From a virus: 64,000 nucleotides of DNA. The notes beneath the pieces were generated by a model. It made no database searches, was not told the DNA's origin, and worked only from the letters and a program-made list of their open reading frames with translations. Numbering within the stretch: position 1 is the stretch's first letter; the number at the start of each line of letters is the position of its first letter. The position numbers were made by a program, and so were the translations under genes. The stretch lies in the IMG/VR virus record IMGVR_UViG_3300047322_001237, positions 62,001 to 126,000 of that record; one strand, 5' to 3'. Of the stretch, positions 18,258 through 27,109 are shown in pieces.

Positions 18258-19832
18258 ATGAACCACAAACTGCTGCTGGTGAAGTGCATCACTCTCATGT
18301 TCCGCGAGAGCCAGCTGCCGGGCGCCCATGAGAATTCGGGGGCACTCGTCAGGAGCATCATCAACGAGATAAAGGAACCGCAACTGGCCATCGGTCTGGA
18401 TCATGAGCGCGATATAACCGCAGCGCTGAAAAAGACCGCGTTGTCTATGTGCGAAGCACCGCTCGATCACGAATACGAGCCGGGCGAAATACTTCAACAA
18501 TTGAAGGTGGATTGCGGCGAAGACGAAAAGCTGTACGAGTCGTTCGTCGAAGGCATCGAAAGGGAATTGACGGAAGGGAAGATCAAGAAGACGGCGGTGA
18601 ATCTGCGTCGTTCATTGAACGAGTATTTCCGTGAGCAGAAGATCCAGGAAATCATTTTCCAGGCATCGAACAAGCTGCGGTTCAACCGCACGCAGGTCAC
18701 GAACATGAAGCAGTTCGTGGCTGAAGTCTGCACGGAGCTGGAACCCTATCAGGTGGACGCTACGGCTAAGGATCCCGCGATCGTGGCTGAAGTCGATCTG
18801 TCGCGCATCGATGAAGTGAAGCACATCTTCAGCGAAGTGCAGAAGACGGAGAACGGCGGCGGGATTTTGAGGACGGGCTGGCAGGGCGTGAACCGGATGT
18901 TGCGCGGCGGATTTCGTCGCGGCCAGCAAACCGTGATCGGCGCGCTGCAGCACAACTTTAAGACGGGCTTCAGTCTCGGCGCTTTCATCGGCGTGGCGCT
19001 CTTCAACGAGCCGGAAATGATCGACCCGGTGAAGAAACCGCTTCTGCTCCGTATTTCCTTCGAAGATGATCTGGAACTCAATTTCCAGTACATGTACGAA
19101 GTGCTCATGGCTTTCGACGGTCGAGAAGCAGAGATCGTCAAGAAGACCAAGGAAGACTTCGAGGCGATGTCGCCGGAAGAGCTGGACGCATACATCACGA
19201 AGATCGCCGCCTACGTGCAAGAGCGCATGCGGGTTAACGGTTACGAGATCAAGATGCTCCGGGTCAACCCGTCGGAGTGGACGTACAAGGATCTGTGCAA
19301 CAAGATTCTCGAGCTGGAAGCCGATGGCTACGAGATTCACATGTGCATGGTCGACTACCTCCCGATGATGCCGACCACGGGCTGCCTGCAAGGACCGACC
19401 GGCACCGACGTGCAGGACCTCTACCGTCGTGTTCGTAACTTCTGCTCGCCGCGCAAGATCGCCTTCGTTACACCGCACCAGCTGTCGACGGATGCCAAGC
19501 AGATGATTCGAGACGGCAAGAGCGACTTCGTGAAGGAACTGGTAGGTAAGGGCTACTACCGCGGTTGTAAACAGATTGACCAGGAAGTGGACCTGGAGAT
19601 TTTCATCCACATTGAGAAGAGTAACAATGAAAGCTTCCTCACCATCCAGCGAGGCAAGCACCGCATCATCGGTCAGACCGATCACCGCGATCTCTTCTGC
19701 GTGCTGCCGTTCTCGAAGTTCGGCATCTTGTTCGACGTCAATGGCGCCGACACAACACGCAAGAAGGTTGGGGGTGGTCCGATTGGATCAAATGACGAGA
19801 CGCCGTTCTGGGCCTTCGACGAGGCCGCCTAA
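18258..19832 (+). CDS. DnaB-like (RecA-fold, SF4) replicative helicase
   Basis: 524 aa. Residues 1-190 form a helical N-domain. The RecA-like domain has GALQHNFKTG (228-237) in the Walker A place, where the usual Gly before Lys-Thr is Phe; SFEDD (268-272) in the place of the DnaB catalytic motif; Walker B MCMVDYL (362-368); and the polar PHQLS sensor (406-410). It should unwind DNA at the replication fork. The ATG has no obvious ribosome binding site, the upstream 95 bp is AT-rich and holds a small hairpin. A strong terminator follows. Confidence 0.75.
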   Translation: MNHKLLLVKCITLMFRESQLPGAHENSGALVRSIINEIKEPQLAIGLDHERDITAALKKTALSMCEAPLDHEYEPGEILQQLKVDCGEDEKLYESFVEGIERELTEGKIKKTAVNLRRSLNEYFREQKIQEIIFQASNKLRFNRTQVTNMKQFVAEVCTELEPYQVDATAKDPAIVAEVDLSRIDEVKHIFSEVQKTENGGGILRTGWQGVNRMLRGGFRRGQQTVIGALQHNFKTGFSLGAFIGVALFNEPEMIDPVKKPLLLRISFEDDLELNFQYMYEVLMAFDGREAEIVKKTKEDFEAMSPEELDAYITKIAAYVQERMRVNGYEIKMLRVNPSEWTYKDLCNKILELEADGYEIHMCMVDYLPMMPTTGCLQGPTGTDVQDLYRRVRNFCSPRKIAFVTPHQLSTDAKQMIRDGKSDFVKELVGKGYYRGCKQIDQEVDLEIFIHIEKSNNESFLTIQRGKHRIIGQTDHRDLFCVLPFSKFGILFDVNGADTTRKKVGGGPIGSNDETPFWAFDEAA

Positions 19833-19868
19833 TCTTGTGTAGTAGCAATTCTCTGTTTGTCGGGGTTG

Positions 19869-19919
19869 GCTCAAGGATCCTCTTGCGATTTCGAGGATTC
19901 TTGAGCTTTTCCCTTTTAT
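19869..19919 (+). terminator. Strong rho-independent terminator
   Basis: 14-bp near-perfect stem (GCTCAAGGATCCTC with GAGGATTCTTGAGC) followed by TTTTCCCTTTT, directly after the DnaB-like helicase gene. Confidence 0.85.
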
Positions 19920-19948
19920 GCAGTCTATTTATCAATCTTGGGTGGCTT

Positions 19949-21178
19949 ATGGCTTTGGAATTTTCACAAGTAGTCCACGGTCGGGAATTTGACGAATCCG
20001 GGACCGACCCGTTGAAACTGGAACTGGACCATTTCGTTCTCGACTGCAAGGACGCGGATCACAGCGTGGTCCTCTTGGGCGAGATCGGTGAATATCACGA
20101 ACAGATCGGGCAGGTGCAGGCCGAGATCCATCAGATCCTGGCGCCAGCGATCGAATCGAACCAGACCGATAGCATCGCTCTCGAAGGCTTCGGCGACACG
20201 TTCAAGCAATACTGGGACAAGCTCGTCGAGTTCCTGAAGAAGGTCTGGGCGAAGATCGTTCAGTTCTGTGAGTTGCATTTCACAATCCTGGGTCGCCGCC
20301 GGCTGTACATCAACCGGATGATCAAGAAGGTGAAGTCGCTGAGCACCAATCCGAACACCTATCAGGAACTGGCGAAGCAAGGTCCCTTCCGAATCACGGA
20401 CGGGCATGCGCGATACTTCGTGGTTGGTGGCCATGAGTGTTCGAACTTCGGTGAGCTGAACCAAGGCTTCGTGAAGACGGGCGAGGTCGTGGACTTCGTC
20501 ACCGGGGATTACGCCAAGACGATCGCGGCCCGCGCATCGGTGCTGGAAAGCGCCATCCAGGGCGCCACCGTCGAAAGCGCCGACGAGGTCTGGAGCAAAC
20601 TTTTCGCCGACATCGAAAAGCATTACAGCTTCCATAACCTGAAAGTCGACATGCTGGGCAATGTCTCTGTCATGTACGGCGCCGTCGTCGAGAAGGTGAA
20701 GGGAGAAACCCCGGGTCGGGGCCTCAAAGACCTGAAGCTGACTATTGGGGATTTGGAAGAAAGGTGGAAGGTCAAGCCCGATGGCCGCGGCTTCACTCCC
20801 ATGAAGATCGACGAGCTCGCAAAGATCTACGGCGCCATGGATTCGATGCTGGCAAAGATCGATGCGTTCAAGAACGGCGAATACAAGGAGATCATCAAGC
20901 ATTCGAGCACGATGATCTCAAGCACTGACAAGTTCGTGAATCTCGTGAGCGCCTACTTCAAGTCCGGAAAGGGCGGCGAAGGGAGTGGCGTGAGTGCGTA
21001 CCGCGAAATCATGAGTCTCAACCGGTTTTATCTGGAATGGATCAAGAGCCCGCTGACCGATCTCATCAAGTACATCACCGCGATTTTCCATTCCGTCAGC
21101 ATTGAGCTGGAAAAGAACATCCAGATGTATGCGCCGAAGCCAGCATCGAACATCTTCACCGTGATGGGCGTCGTCTAA
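19949..21178 (+). CDS. Internal-head protein, cleavable propeptide family
   Basis: 409 aa from the ATG at 19949 (GGGTGG just upstream). After an acidic leader comes SIALEGF with the A-L-E site ending at residue 79, followed by an amphipathic helix rich in Trp, Lys and Phe (YWDKLVEFLKKVWAKI). The same arrangement recurs in the proteins at 24326, 25745, 27110 and 51826. In phiKZ such proteins are packed inside the head, cut after S/A/G-x-E by the prohead protease, and ejected or form the inner body. The rest is helical with no enzyme motif. Confidence 0.7.
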   Translation: MALEFSQVVHGREFDESGTDPLKLELDHFVLDCKDADHSVVLLGEIGEYHEQIGQVQAEIHQILAPAIESNQTDSIALEGFGDTFKQYWDKLVEFLKKVWAKIVQFCELHFTILGRRRLYINRMIKKVKSLSTNPNTYQELAKQGPFRITDGHARYFVVGGHECSNFGELNQGFVKTGEVVDFVTGDYAKTIAARASVLESAIQGATVESADEVWSKLFADIEKHYSFHNLKVDMLGNVSVMYGAVVEKVKGETPGRGLKDLKLTIGDLEERWKVKPDGRGFTPMKIDELAKIYGAMDSMLAKIDAFKNGEYKEIIKHSSTMISSTDKFVNLVSAYFKSGKGGEGSGVSAYREIMSLNRFYLEWIKSPLTDLIKYITAIFHSVSIELEKNIQMYAPKPASNIFTVMGVV

Positions 21179-21202
21179 GATTTTTCGAAAAAAGGTTTGA
21201 AA

Positions 21203-21874
21203 ATGTTCAGTTCATTATTGGGCCGTGCTCTTTTCTCGATTTCGATGGAGGAAGTGATCAACGGCCGCGAAGCAGAGTCCTACATTTCGGAAGACCCCGT
21301 GCTGGCAGGCATGGGCGGCGCTTGCGTATTTGTTTACCAGCCGTTCGTCAGGCAGCGCTGCATTAACTTCTTAATGTCGGTCGAGAAGAATCCGGACGAG
21401 GCGAGCAGCACCAACAACCCGTCGCTGGTGAAGGAGATCAAGGACATCGTCAAGATTCCGAGCGGTCTCAATCTCATGCTGTTCAGCAAGGCGCTGAAGG
21501 AGATGTTGTCGCCAGCGGAGTTCGATGCGGTGTTTCAGCACGAGTGCGGACACGTCCACCATCGCCATACCGAGACGCCGAGCTCCGGAACGCACGAGGA
21601 GTTCATCCAGCGTGAACTGGAGGCGGATCAATACTCGGTCGACAAGACGGGTGATCCAGAGGCGCTGATGACGGGGCTGGAAAAGTGCCTGAGATTCGGC
21701 ACCCAGCAAGCCGCGCTTTGGGAGCATGGAACGTCGGACTCATACATCCGCAAGCTGATCGACAGCGACATCATCGACGCCTTCACGTTCAAGAAGGTCT
21801 ACCTGATGGGCAAGGCACTGCACAAGAAGCGCTTCGACGCGCTCGAGCGCCTGGTCAAGGCAAAGAAGAAGTAA
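21203..21874 (+). CDS. M48-like zinc metallopeptidase, probably packaged in the head
   Basis: 223 aa from the ATG at 21203 (AAAGG 7 bases upstream; an upstream TTG is too close to it). HECGH at residues 113-117 is the zinc-binding HExxH, and RELEAD (137-142) supplies the third ligand in the way of M48/gluzincin peptidases. The N-terminus holds FSISMEE, with an S-M-E site ending at residue 16, matching the prohead-protease site of the neighbouring internal-head proteins. It follows one of them by 24 bp, suggesting a processed enzyme carried in the capsid. No membrane helices, unlike HtpX. Confidence 0.7.
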   Translation: MFSSLLGRALFSISMEEVINGREAESYISEDPVLAGMGGACVFVYQPFVRQRCINFLMSVEKNPDEASSTNNPSLVKEIKDIVKIPSGLNLMLFSKALKEMLSPAEFDAVFQHECGHVHHRHTETPSSGTHEEFIQRELEADQYSVDKTGDPEALMTGLEKCLRFGTQQAALWEHGTSDSYIRKLIDSDIIDAFTFKKVYLMGKALHKKRFDALERLVKAKKK

Positions 21875-21876
21875 CC

Positions 21877-21920
21877 AAAAAAAAAATAGGTAGCCGGAGC
21901 CATGGGTGCAAACCCATGGC
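21877..21920. terminator. Bidirectional terminator between convergent genes
   Basis: Perfect 9-bp stem GCCATGGGT-gcaa-ACCCATGGC. On minus it is followed, about 12 bases later, by ten T residues; on plus by a T-rich stretch near 21938. It separates the metallopeptidase gene from the small minus-strand gene. Confidence 0.7.
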
Positions 21921-21927
21921 CGTGGCA

Positions 21928-22089
21928 TCAACCGTCCTCTTTTTGTTTCTTCTCCTTCTGTTCCTCCCCGTCGTCAGCGTGATCGGTTTCTCCTAACTGA
22001 CGGTTCAGGATGATGTAGTCCGGTCTGAATCCTCGTGTTTTTTGATATTGAAAGAGTTTTTCCAGCAAGAATGATTTCAAGGACATCAT
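21928..22089 (-). CDS. Small charged protein, 53 aa
   Basis: Minus-strand reading frame with two adjacent ATGs (22089 and 22086) and CGGAG 4-7 bases upstream. The N-terminal half is helical and basic-aromatic (LLEKLFQYQKTRGF), the C-terminal 20 residues are Glu/Lys/Asp-rich. A candidate early promoter lies 24 bp upstream and a terminator follows, giving a complete one-gene unit. Function unknown; an early host-directed peptide is possible. Confidence 0.55.
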   Translation of the reverse strand: MMSLKSFLLEKLFQYQKTRGFRPDYIILNRQLGETDHADDGEEQKEKKQKEDG

Positions 22090-22112
22090 AGGCTCCGGGA
22101 TTTGTCAATTTA

Positions 22113-22130
22113 GTGATATATATTTCTAAA
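22113..22130 (-). promoter_or_regulatory. Candidate early promoter P2
   Basis: Minus strand TTTAGAAATATATATCAC, ending in TATATCAC, in an AT-rich gap between divergent genes. It points at the 53-aa gene. Shares the core with the other candidate early promoters. Confidence 0.5.
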
Positions 22131-22140
22131 AAGATAAGAT

Positions 22141-24267
22141 ATGTTTTCAGCACTGCGACGGCTGATCGGCCTCATTCGGGTTGAAGAATCAGGCGACTTA
22201 ATCAAGGTTTCAGGTTTGCCCGGCGACTCGGTCGCCAAAACGATCTTCGAAGTGTGGGGCACCAGCAAGATCGTGAACAACATGTTCACCAAAGTAAGCC
22301 CATCCGACGTTGTATTCAACAGGTTCTTCGCCCCTGACGTGGTTTATGCATTCACCCGCATCGTCAACGAGAAAAAGAAAGGACACAACATCCGGGCATT
22401 GAAGAAGGTGATCGAAGGCATCTACGAGCACACGTGGATGAAGACGACGATCATCAAGCATCCGGACATTCTGGACAAGTCTCAGCTCGGACAGCTCAAG
22501 TGGAGCCCGCTGGAGCACCAGGACGGCTTCTTCAAGTGGTTCAATGAGATGGTGCCGCGTTTCGGTTTGAAAGGCGCCATGCTCGGCGCAGGACCCGGTA
22601 CGGGCAAGACGTACATGGGGATCGCACTCGCTCTCCAGCTGCACGCGGATGTCGTGATCATCATCTGCCCGAGCCGCGCTGTGAAGAAGGTCTGGGAGGA
22701 CACGATCGTCACGCAGTTCAAGCGGCCGCAGCCCTACTGGCATTCCAAGATGGGGACGCCGCCGAAGCCCAAGCAAAAGTATTACATCGTCCACTACGAC
22801 TCGCCGCAATCGCTCCAGCGGTTCATGGAGTTCGCCAAGACGCAAAGCTGGCACAAGCCCGTCATCCTGCTGGACGAGTCGCACGGTCTGAACGAAGAGT
22901 CGGCGTTCCGCACGCAGCTCTTCATCGACCTTTGCGCGCTGGTGCGCTGCCAGTTCGTGTTGTGGGAGTCGGGGACGCCCGTGAAGGCCATTGGTGGCGA
23001 GATGGCGCCGCTCTTCCGGACGATCGACCCGTTGTTCGATCCAGACGCTCAGGAGCGGTTCCGGGCCATCTACGGCAAGGCGACTGCGCGTGCGAACGAC
23101 ATCCTCTCGCACCGTCTGGGCAAGGTGACGTACAAGGTCGACAGCAACAACGTGGTGAAGATCTCGGTGCACCATCCCGAATCGAAGATCAAGATCCCGA
23201 ACGGTGATCAATACACGCTCGCGTCGATCCGTACCGAAATGCGGACGTTCATCGACGAGCGGATCAAGCATTACACCAGCAACATGCGGATGTACGAGCG
23301 CATGTTCGATAACGCGTTGAGCTACTTCTACAAGACGCTGGTGACGGCCGAGCAGAAAAACGCCTTCAAGATCTACGAGCGGAACATCAAGCTGATCCGC
23401 AAGGGTTATGACCCGTCGGTAATGAAGGATGCCGCGGCCTACTGCAACAACTACGAGAAGAAGGTCATCATCCCGGCCTTGCCGAAGGAGCTGAAGGAGG
23501 ACTTTAAGACGTCGAAGTCGGTCGTCAAGTACCACAAGCTGAAGGTGCAGGGTGAGGCACTCGGACGGATTCTCGGCCGCAAACGTGCTCAATGTGTGAT
23601 CGACATGATTCCGTACATGGGGCTGGAGCACAAAATCGACACTGGCCTCAAGAAGACCCTGATGTTCACTAGCTACGTGACAGCGGTCGACGCGGCCGCG
23701 GACTACCTGAAGCAGCGCGGATACGGTCCGCTGCGCGTCTACGGCGAGACGAACAACGAGCTCGCACAGATGGTCACGGAGTTCGGCAAGAACGATGATG
23801 CCAACCCGATGATTGCAACCTATCAGTCTCTTTCGTCAGCGGTGCCGCTCATCATGGCCAACACCATGGTCATGTTCAATTCGCCGTTCCGTTCGTTCGA
23901 ATACGACCAGGCTGTGGCGCGCTGCAAGCGTCTCGGTCAGGACGAGGACGTCTACGTGTACGACATCGTGCTCGACACGGGCGAGGAGCCGAACATCTCA
24001 AGCCGCACGATCGACATCATGCACTGGAGCCGGGAGCAGGTGGACGAAATCCTGGGGTTCGAGAATACCCAGCTGATCGCAGCGGAGGCCTTGCAGGACA
24101 TGTCGCCGGTTGAGCAACACGGTTACAGGCTGGCAACTGAGGAAATCATCGAGCAGGAGTTTGAACAGGAGATGGCAATCATGGAAGGTCTGGATGTGGC
24201 TGAGGTCTCCGAGCGTCGTGATCCCGCCTGGGCGCACTGGGCGAGTCAATTTGGCCGGGCAGCTTGA
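22141..24267 (+). CDS. SF2 helicase / SNF2-like ATPase
   Basis: 708 aa. Motifs in order: LEHQ (124-127, Q-type), Walker A GAGPGTGKT (149-157), DESH Walker B (245-248), SGTP motif III (in WESGTPVKA), and a C-terminal helicase domain with motif VI in YDQAVARCKRLGQ followed by the VYVYDIVLD strand typical of SNF2/UvsW-like enzymes. Role inferred: recombination, replication restart or chromatin-like remodelling of phage DNA. It sits in the internal-head gene block, so it might also be virion-packaged, as some phiKZ helicases are. Confidence 0.8.
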   Translation: MFSALRRLIGLIRVEESGDLIKVSGLPGDSVAKTIFEVWGTSKIVNNMFTKVSPSDVVFNRFFAPDVVYAFTRIVNEKKKGHNIRALKKVIEGIYEHTWMKTTIIKHPDILDKSQLGQLKWSPLEHQDGFFKWFNEMVPRFGLKGAMLGAGPGTGKTYMGIALALQLHADVVIIICPSRAVKKVWEDTIVTQFKRPQPYWHSKMGTPPKPKQKYYIVHYDSPQSLQRFMEFAKTQSWHKPVILLDESHGLNEESAFRTQLFIDLCALVRCQFVLWESGTPVKAIGGEMAPLFRTIDPLFDPDAQERFRAIYGKATARANDILSHRLGKVTYKVDSNNVVKISVHHPESKIKIPNGDQYTLASIRTEMRTFIDERIKHYTSNMRMYERMFDNALSYFYKTLVTAEQKNAFKIYERNIKLIRKGYDPSVMKDAAAYCNNYEKKVIIPALPKELKEDFKTSKSVVKYHKLKVQGEALGRILGRKRAQCVIDMIPYMGLEHKIDTGLKKTLMFTSYVTAVDAAADYLKQRGYGPLRVYGETNNELAQMVTEFGKNDDANPMIATYQSLSSAVPLIMANTMVMFNSPFRSFEYDQAVARCKRLGQDEDVYVYDIVLDTGEEPNISSRTIDIMHWSREQVDEILGFENTQLIAAEALQDMSPVEQHGYRLATEEIIEQEFEQEMAIMEGLDVAEVSERRDPAWAHWASQFGRAA

Positions 24268-24325
24268 GATCAATCTTTTGATGAAGAACTCATCCTCAAC
24301 ACGACTATCCCATTAAGGACAGGAC

Positions 24326-25663
24326 ATGGACATTTTGCGCATGGCGCTGGAGAGCGGCGACGAAGCCGTCGAAGCGGAAGAAACCCTCGATCAAACGGTG
24401 CCGGAAGGCGATGATCAGTCCATCACGCATCTCGCGGAAGCCTGCGACGGCCACTTCGAGGCGGACGAACAAGTGTCGGTCGCCGCGGAGGCCATCTTCG
24501 GTTACTACGACGACCTCGCGTCGATGATCAAGAACAAGACGACATCGCCCATCGCTACGGGCCTGGTCATCAGGGGCGTGAACACGCACCTGCGCAGCGT
24601 CGGGCTGGAAGAAATCAGCTTCGTCGCGGTCGAGAACTATGGCACGCTCAGCTCCGAGCAGCAGGCCAAGATCGCGCTCGAAAGCGTTGGCACAACGCTG
24701 AAGACGTGGTTCTTCCAGGACACGGTATTGCACTTCAAGCACTGGAAGGACATCGTCCTCGACTCCTTCAAAAGCGTGGGCAGCAAGCTCGCCAAGTACG
24801 AGAAGAAGTGCGCGCAGAACAAGGCCGAGTTCGAAGCGAAGAAAGGAAGTCTGGACTCGACGATCGAGGTGAACCTGCACGGGCTCTCGTACTTCTTCAT
24901 GACGCGCGACGGCCAGCCGAAGAACTTCATGAGCTCGCTCGCGAAGGACTTGTCGATGTCGACGTATGTGCTCACACGCTATCCGGCGGCAGTCATCGCC
25001 GAAATCGAAAAGCTGACCAGCACGGTCAAGTCCGGCAACGCGAAGTCGAAGGCGAACATCGAGGCACTGGCGAAGAAGGTTGCTGCAATGAAGTCGCCGG
25101 CAGAGCTCTTCGACGGTTCTTACCTGGGTGAGGGCAAGTACTTCAACGTGACCAGCCTGAATGCCGAAGCAGGCAACGGCGGTGGCGACCGGCTCAACCA
25201 GTTGGGTCGCACCGGCACCGTCGTGGAAAGCACGTCCGGCGGTCACACGGCCGGTAAGGTGGCAACGTTCGCTATTCGCCAAGGCGCGTTCGGTCCGATC
25301 GGCAAGGCTGCATCCGCAGCCGCCTCCATCGCATTGTCCGAAGAGGTGCACCTGAGCGTGCGTGAGCTCGGCGAGGTGTTCGAGGCCGCGCAAGCCTACC
25401 TCAACAACGTCAAGACGTTCCTCGCCATGGAATCGAAGTTCGGCCAAGCAGTCGACGCGCTCGGCGCGGCGATGGCCGCACTCGGCAAGACGGCCGGCGA
25501 GCACCCTGACGCGGAGATCGGAAGCATCGGCGACAAAATCGAAGCATATGGCAAGACCTTGACGCGCGCGTTCCAACGTCCCGCTTTGCAGGAAGTGGCC
25601 CGTTCCATCCGTGCGAGCAAGTACTGCAACTACTTCGGCCTGCGCGGCATCTTCAACGGGTAA
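24326..25663 (+). CDS. Internal-head protein, cleavable propeptide family
   Basis: 445 aa. Very acidic N-terminal region (about 1-60), then KIALES with the A-L-E site ending at 119, followed by an amphipathic Trp/Phe/Lys helix. MALE at residues 6-9 is a second possible site. The remainder is long helices rich in Ala, Lys and Glu. Start follows AAGGACAGG. Same architecture as the 19949 and 25745 proteins; expected to be processed in the prohead. Confidence 0.7.
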   Translation: MDILRMALESGDEAVEAEETLDQTVPEGDDQSITHLAEACDGHFEADEQVSVAAEAIFGYYDDLASMIKNKTTSPIATGLVIRGVNTHLRSVGLEEISFVAVENYGTLSSEQQAKIALESVGTTLKTWFFQDTVLHFKHWKDIVLDSFKSVGSKLAKYEKKCAQNKAEFEAKKGSLDSTIEVNLHGLSYFFMTRDGQPKNFMSSLAKDLSMSTYVLTRYPAAVIAEIEKLTSTVKSGNAKSKANIEALAKKVAAMKSPAELFDGSYLGEGKYFNVTSLNAEAGNGGGDRLNQLGRTGTVVESTSGGHTAGKVATFAIRQGAFGPIGKAASAAASIALSEEVHLSVRELGEVFEAAQAYLNNVKTFLAMESKFGQAVDALGAAMAALGKTAGEHPDAEIGSIGDKIEAYGKTLTRAFQRPALQEVARSIRASKYCNYFGLRGIFNG

Positions 25664-25687
25664 ACCGCACGGTTGCTCAATCTTCGA

Positions 25688-25716
25688 GACAGGGGCTTCG
25701 TGCCCCTGTCTTTTTT
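25688..25716 (+). terminator. Rho-independent terminator
   Basis: Perfect 9-bp stem GACAGGGGC-ttcgt-GCCCCTGTC followed by six T. It lies between two internal-head genes only 80 bp apart, so downstream genes must restart from a promoter in that gap or through read-through. Confidence 0.85.
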
Positions 25717-25744
25717 GTTCTGCCCGAAAAGAGGCATTCTCATC

Positions 25745-27061
25745 ATGGAAACAAAATCGCCGGAGAGCGTCGATCTGGTTTCGCTGGAATCCCAGATCCA
25801 AACACTCGAGGGGCTGCGAGATCGTCTCGTGACCACTGGGACGTTCGACACCCGAATCGCACTCGAAGCGGACGCGCTCGATGGCAGCAGCAACATGGCG
25901 CGCTTGGTGTTTAGCGGCAGCTCTCGTGATCGCAAGCTTGGGCTTGCCATCGAGGGCATTGGGCGCTCGATCTGGGAAGCGATCAAGAAGATATACAGCA
26001 AGATCGCGGACTATTTCAAGCGGCTCTGGAATTGGCTGACCGCGAAAGAAAAGGCGGGACCGACGGAAGCACAAGCCGAGGAGGCTCATAAGGCCGCCGA
26101 GGAGTTCGTGCAGTCGGCCGACGAGATCCTTCGGGAGTCGGGTGGCGCCACGCACCATCAATCTGCTCAAGCGGCTTCCGCGCACACCGAGCAGAGCCAG
26201 ACTGCGCCGCCGAAGTCCGCGGGATCTGGCACCTGGTCAATGCAGGAGCTGTATGAAGCGTGGGACGCGGAATTCCCAACCTTCTCGCGCGCGTTTTCTC
26301 CGCTCGAACTCCGAATGTTTACGGAGCCGGACTACTACGAAAAGACCAACGGCATTCTGCGACAGGCGCTGCGAGACTTTGATGCCCACAAGGTCTTCGG
26401 AAACATCCGCGACCTCTTCGAGTCCGAGATGCGTGTTGCTGAGCAGCAGGATAAGCAAGGGAACGGCGCGCGCTTCGAGATCGATGCATATGTCCATAAG
26501 CGACTTGAGGACGCCTTGCCGGAAGGGCGGGCGGACAAGCTGGAAGGACTGATCGAGGGTGCACGGCAAGAGCGGGAGGAGTCCCTGAAAGGAGGCGCGA
26601 ACGCGCTGCCCAAACACCTGGAAGAGTGCAAGGAGCGGATGGAGCGGATGATCGAACGGGGATGGCGCGCGATGAAGGAAAACGACCGCGTGCGACACTA
26701 CTTCAATCTGAAGGACCTTGAGATGGTGACCGAGATGGTGAACGGTCAACTGAAAACCGTCGAGAAGATTGAGCAGTCTGGCGGTCCCGCTGACGCACAG
26801 TTGAAGGTCGCTCGGTTCTTCAGTCAATACCTGCGTACGGTCATCCCGTTTGTGCACAAAAACATGGAAGCGAGCAAGTTCGTCCGCGAGCTGGAATATG
26901 CGTACTGGCGAGCGATCGTCCACGTCGAAGTGCAGATCTCCGCAGCCATCCACAAGGTGTCGAAAGGCCGGGTCATTAGCGACCATACCAAGGCACTCTT
27001 GGAAAAGATGGACCGCACGATCAGCCAGCACAAGAGCTTCGGCGCGCTCTTCAGCAAATAA
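25745..27061 (+). CDS. Internal-head protein, tandem paralogue A
   Basis: 438 aa from the ATG at 25745; AGAGG lies about 10 bases upstream. Three A/S-x-E sites: SLE (13-15), IALE (38-41), LAIE (67-70). The last precedes an amphipathic Trp/Lys helix (SIWEAIKKIY). The first 100 residues align with the next gene nearly end to end, showing tandem duplication. The C-terminal 300 residues are helical and more diverged. Expected to be cut by the prohead protease and held in the capsid. Confidence 0.7.
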   Translation: METKSPESVDLVSLESQIQTLEGLRDRLVTTGTFDTRIALEADALDGSSNMARLVFSGSSRDRKLGLAIEGIGRSIWEAIKKIYSKIADYFKRLWNWLTAKEKAGPTEAQAEEAHKAAEEFVQSADEILRESGGATHHQSAQAASAHTEQSQTAPPKSAGSGTWSMQELYEAWDAEFPTFSRAFSPLELRMFTEPDYYEKTNGILRQALRDFDAHKVFGNIRDLFESEMRVAEQQDKQGNGARFEIDAYVHKRLEDALPEGRADKLEGLIEGARQEREESLKGGANALPKHLEECKERMERMIERGWRAMKENDRVRHYFNLKDLEMVTEMVNGQLKTVEKIEQSGGPADAQLKVARFFSQYLRTVIPFVHKNMEASKFVRELEYAYWRAIVHVEVQISAAIHKVSKGRVISDHTKALLEKMDRTISQHKSFGALFSK

Positions 27062-27109
27062 CAGGCTTGCGTAGCCTAGTTCTAGGCTGCCGGCGAGGAA
27101 GAGAAACCC

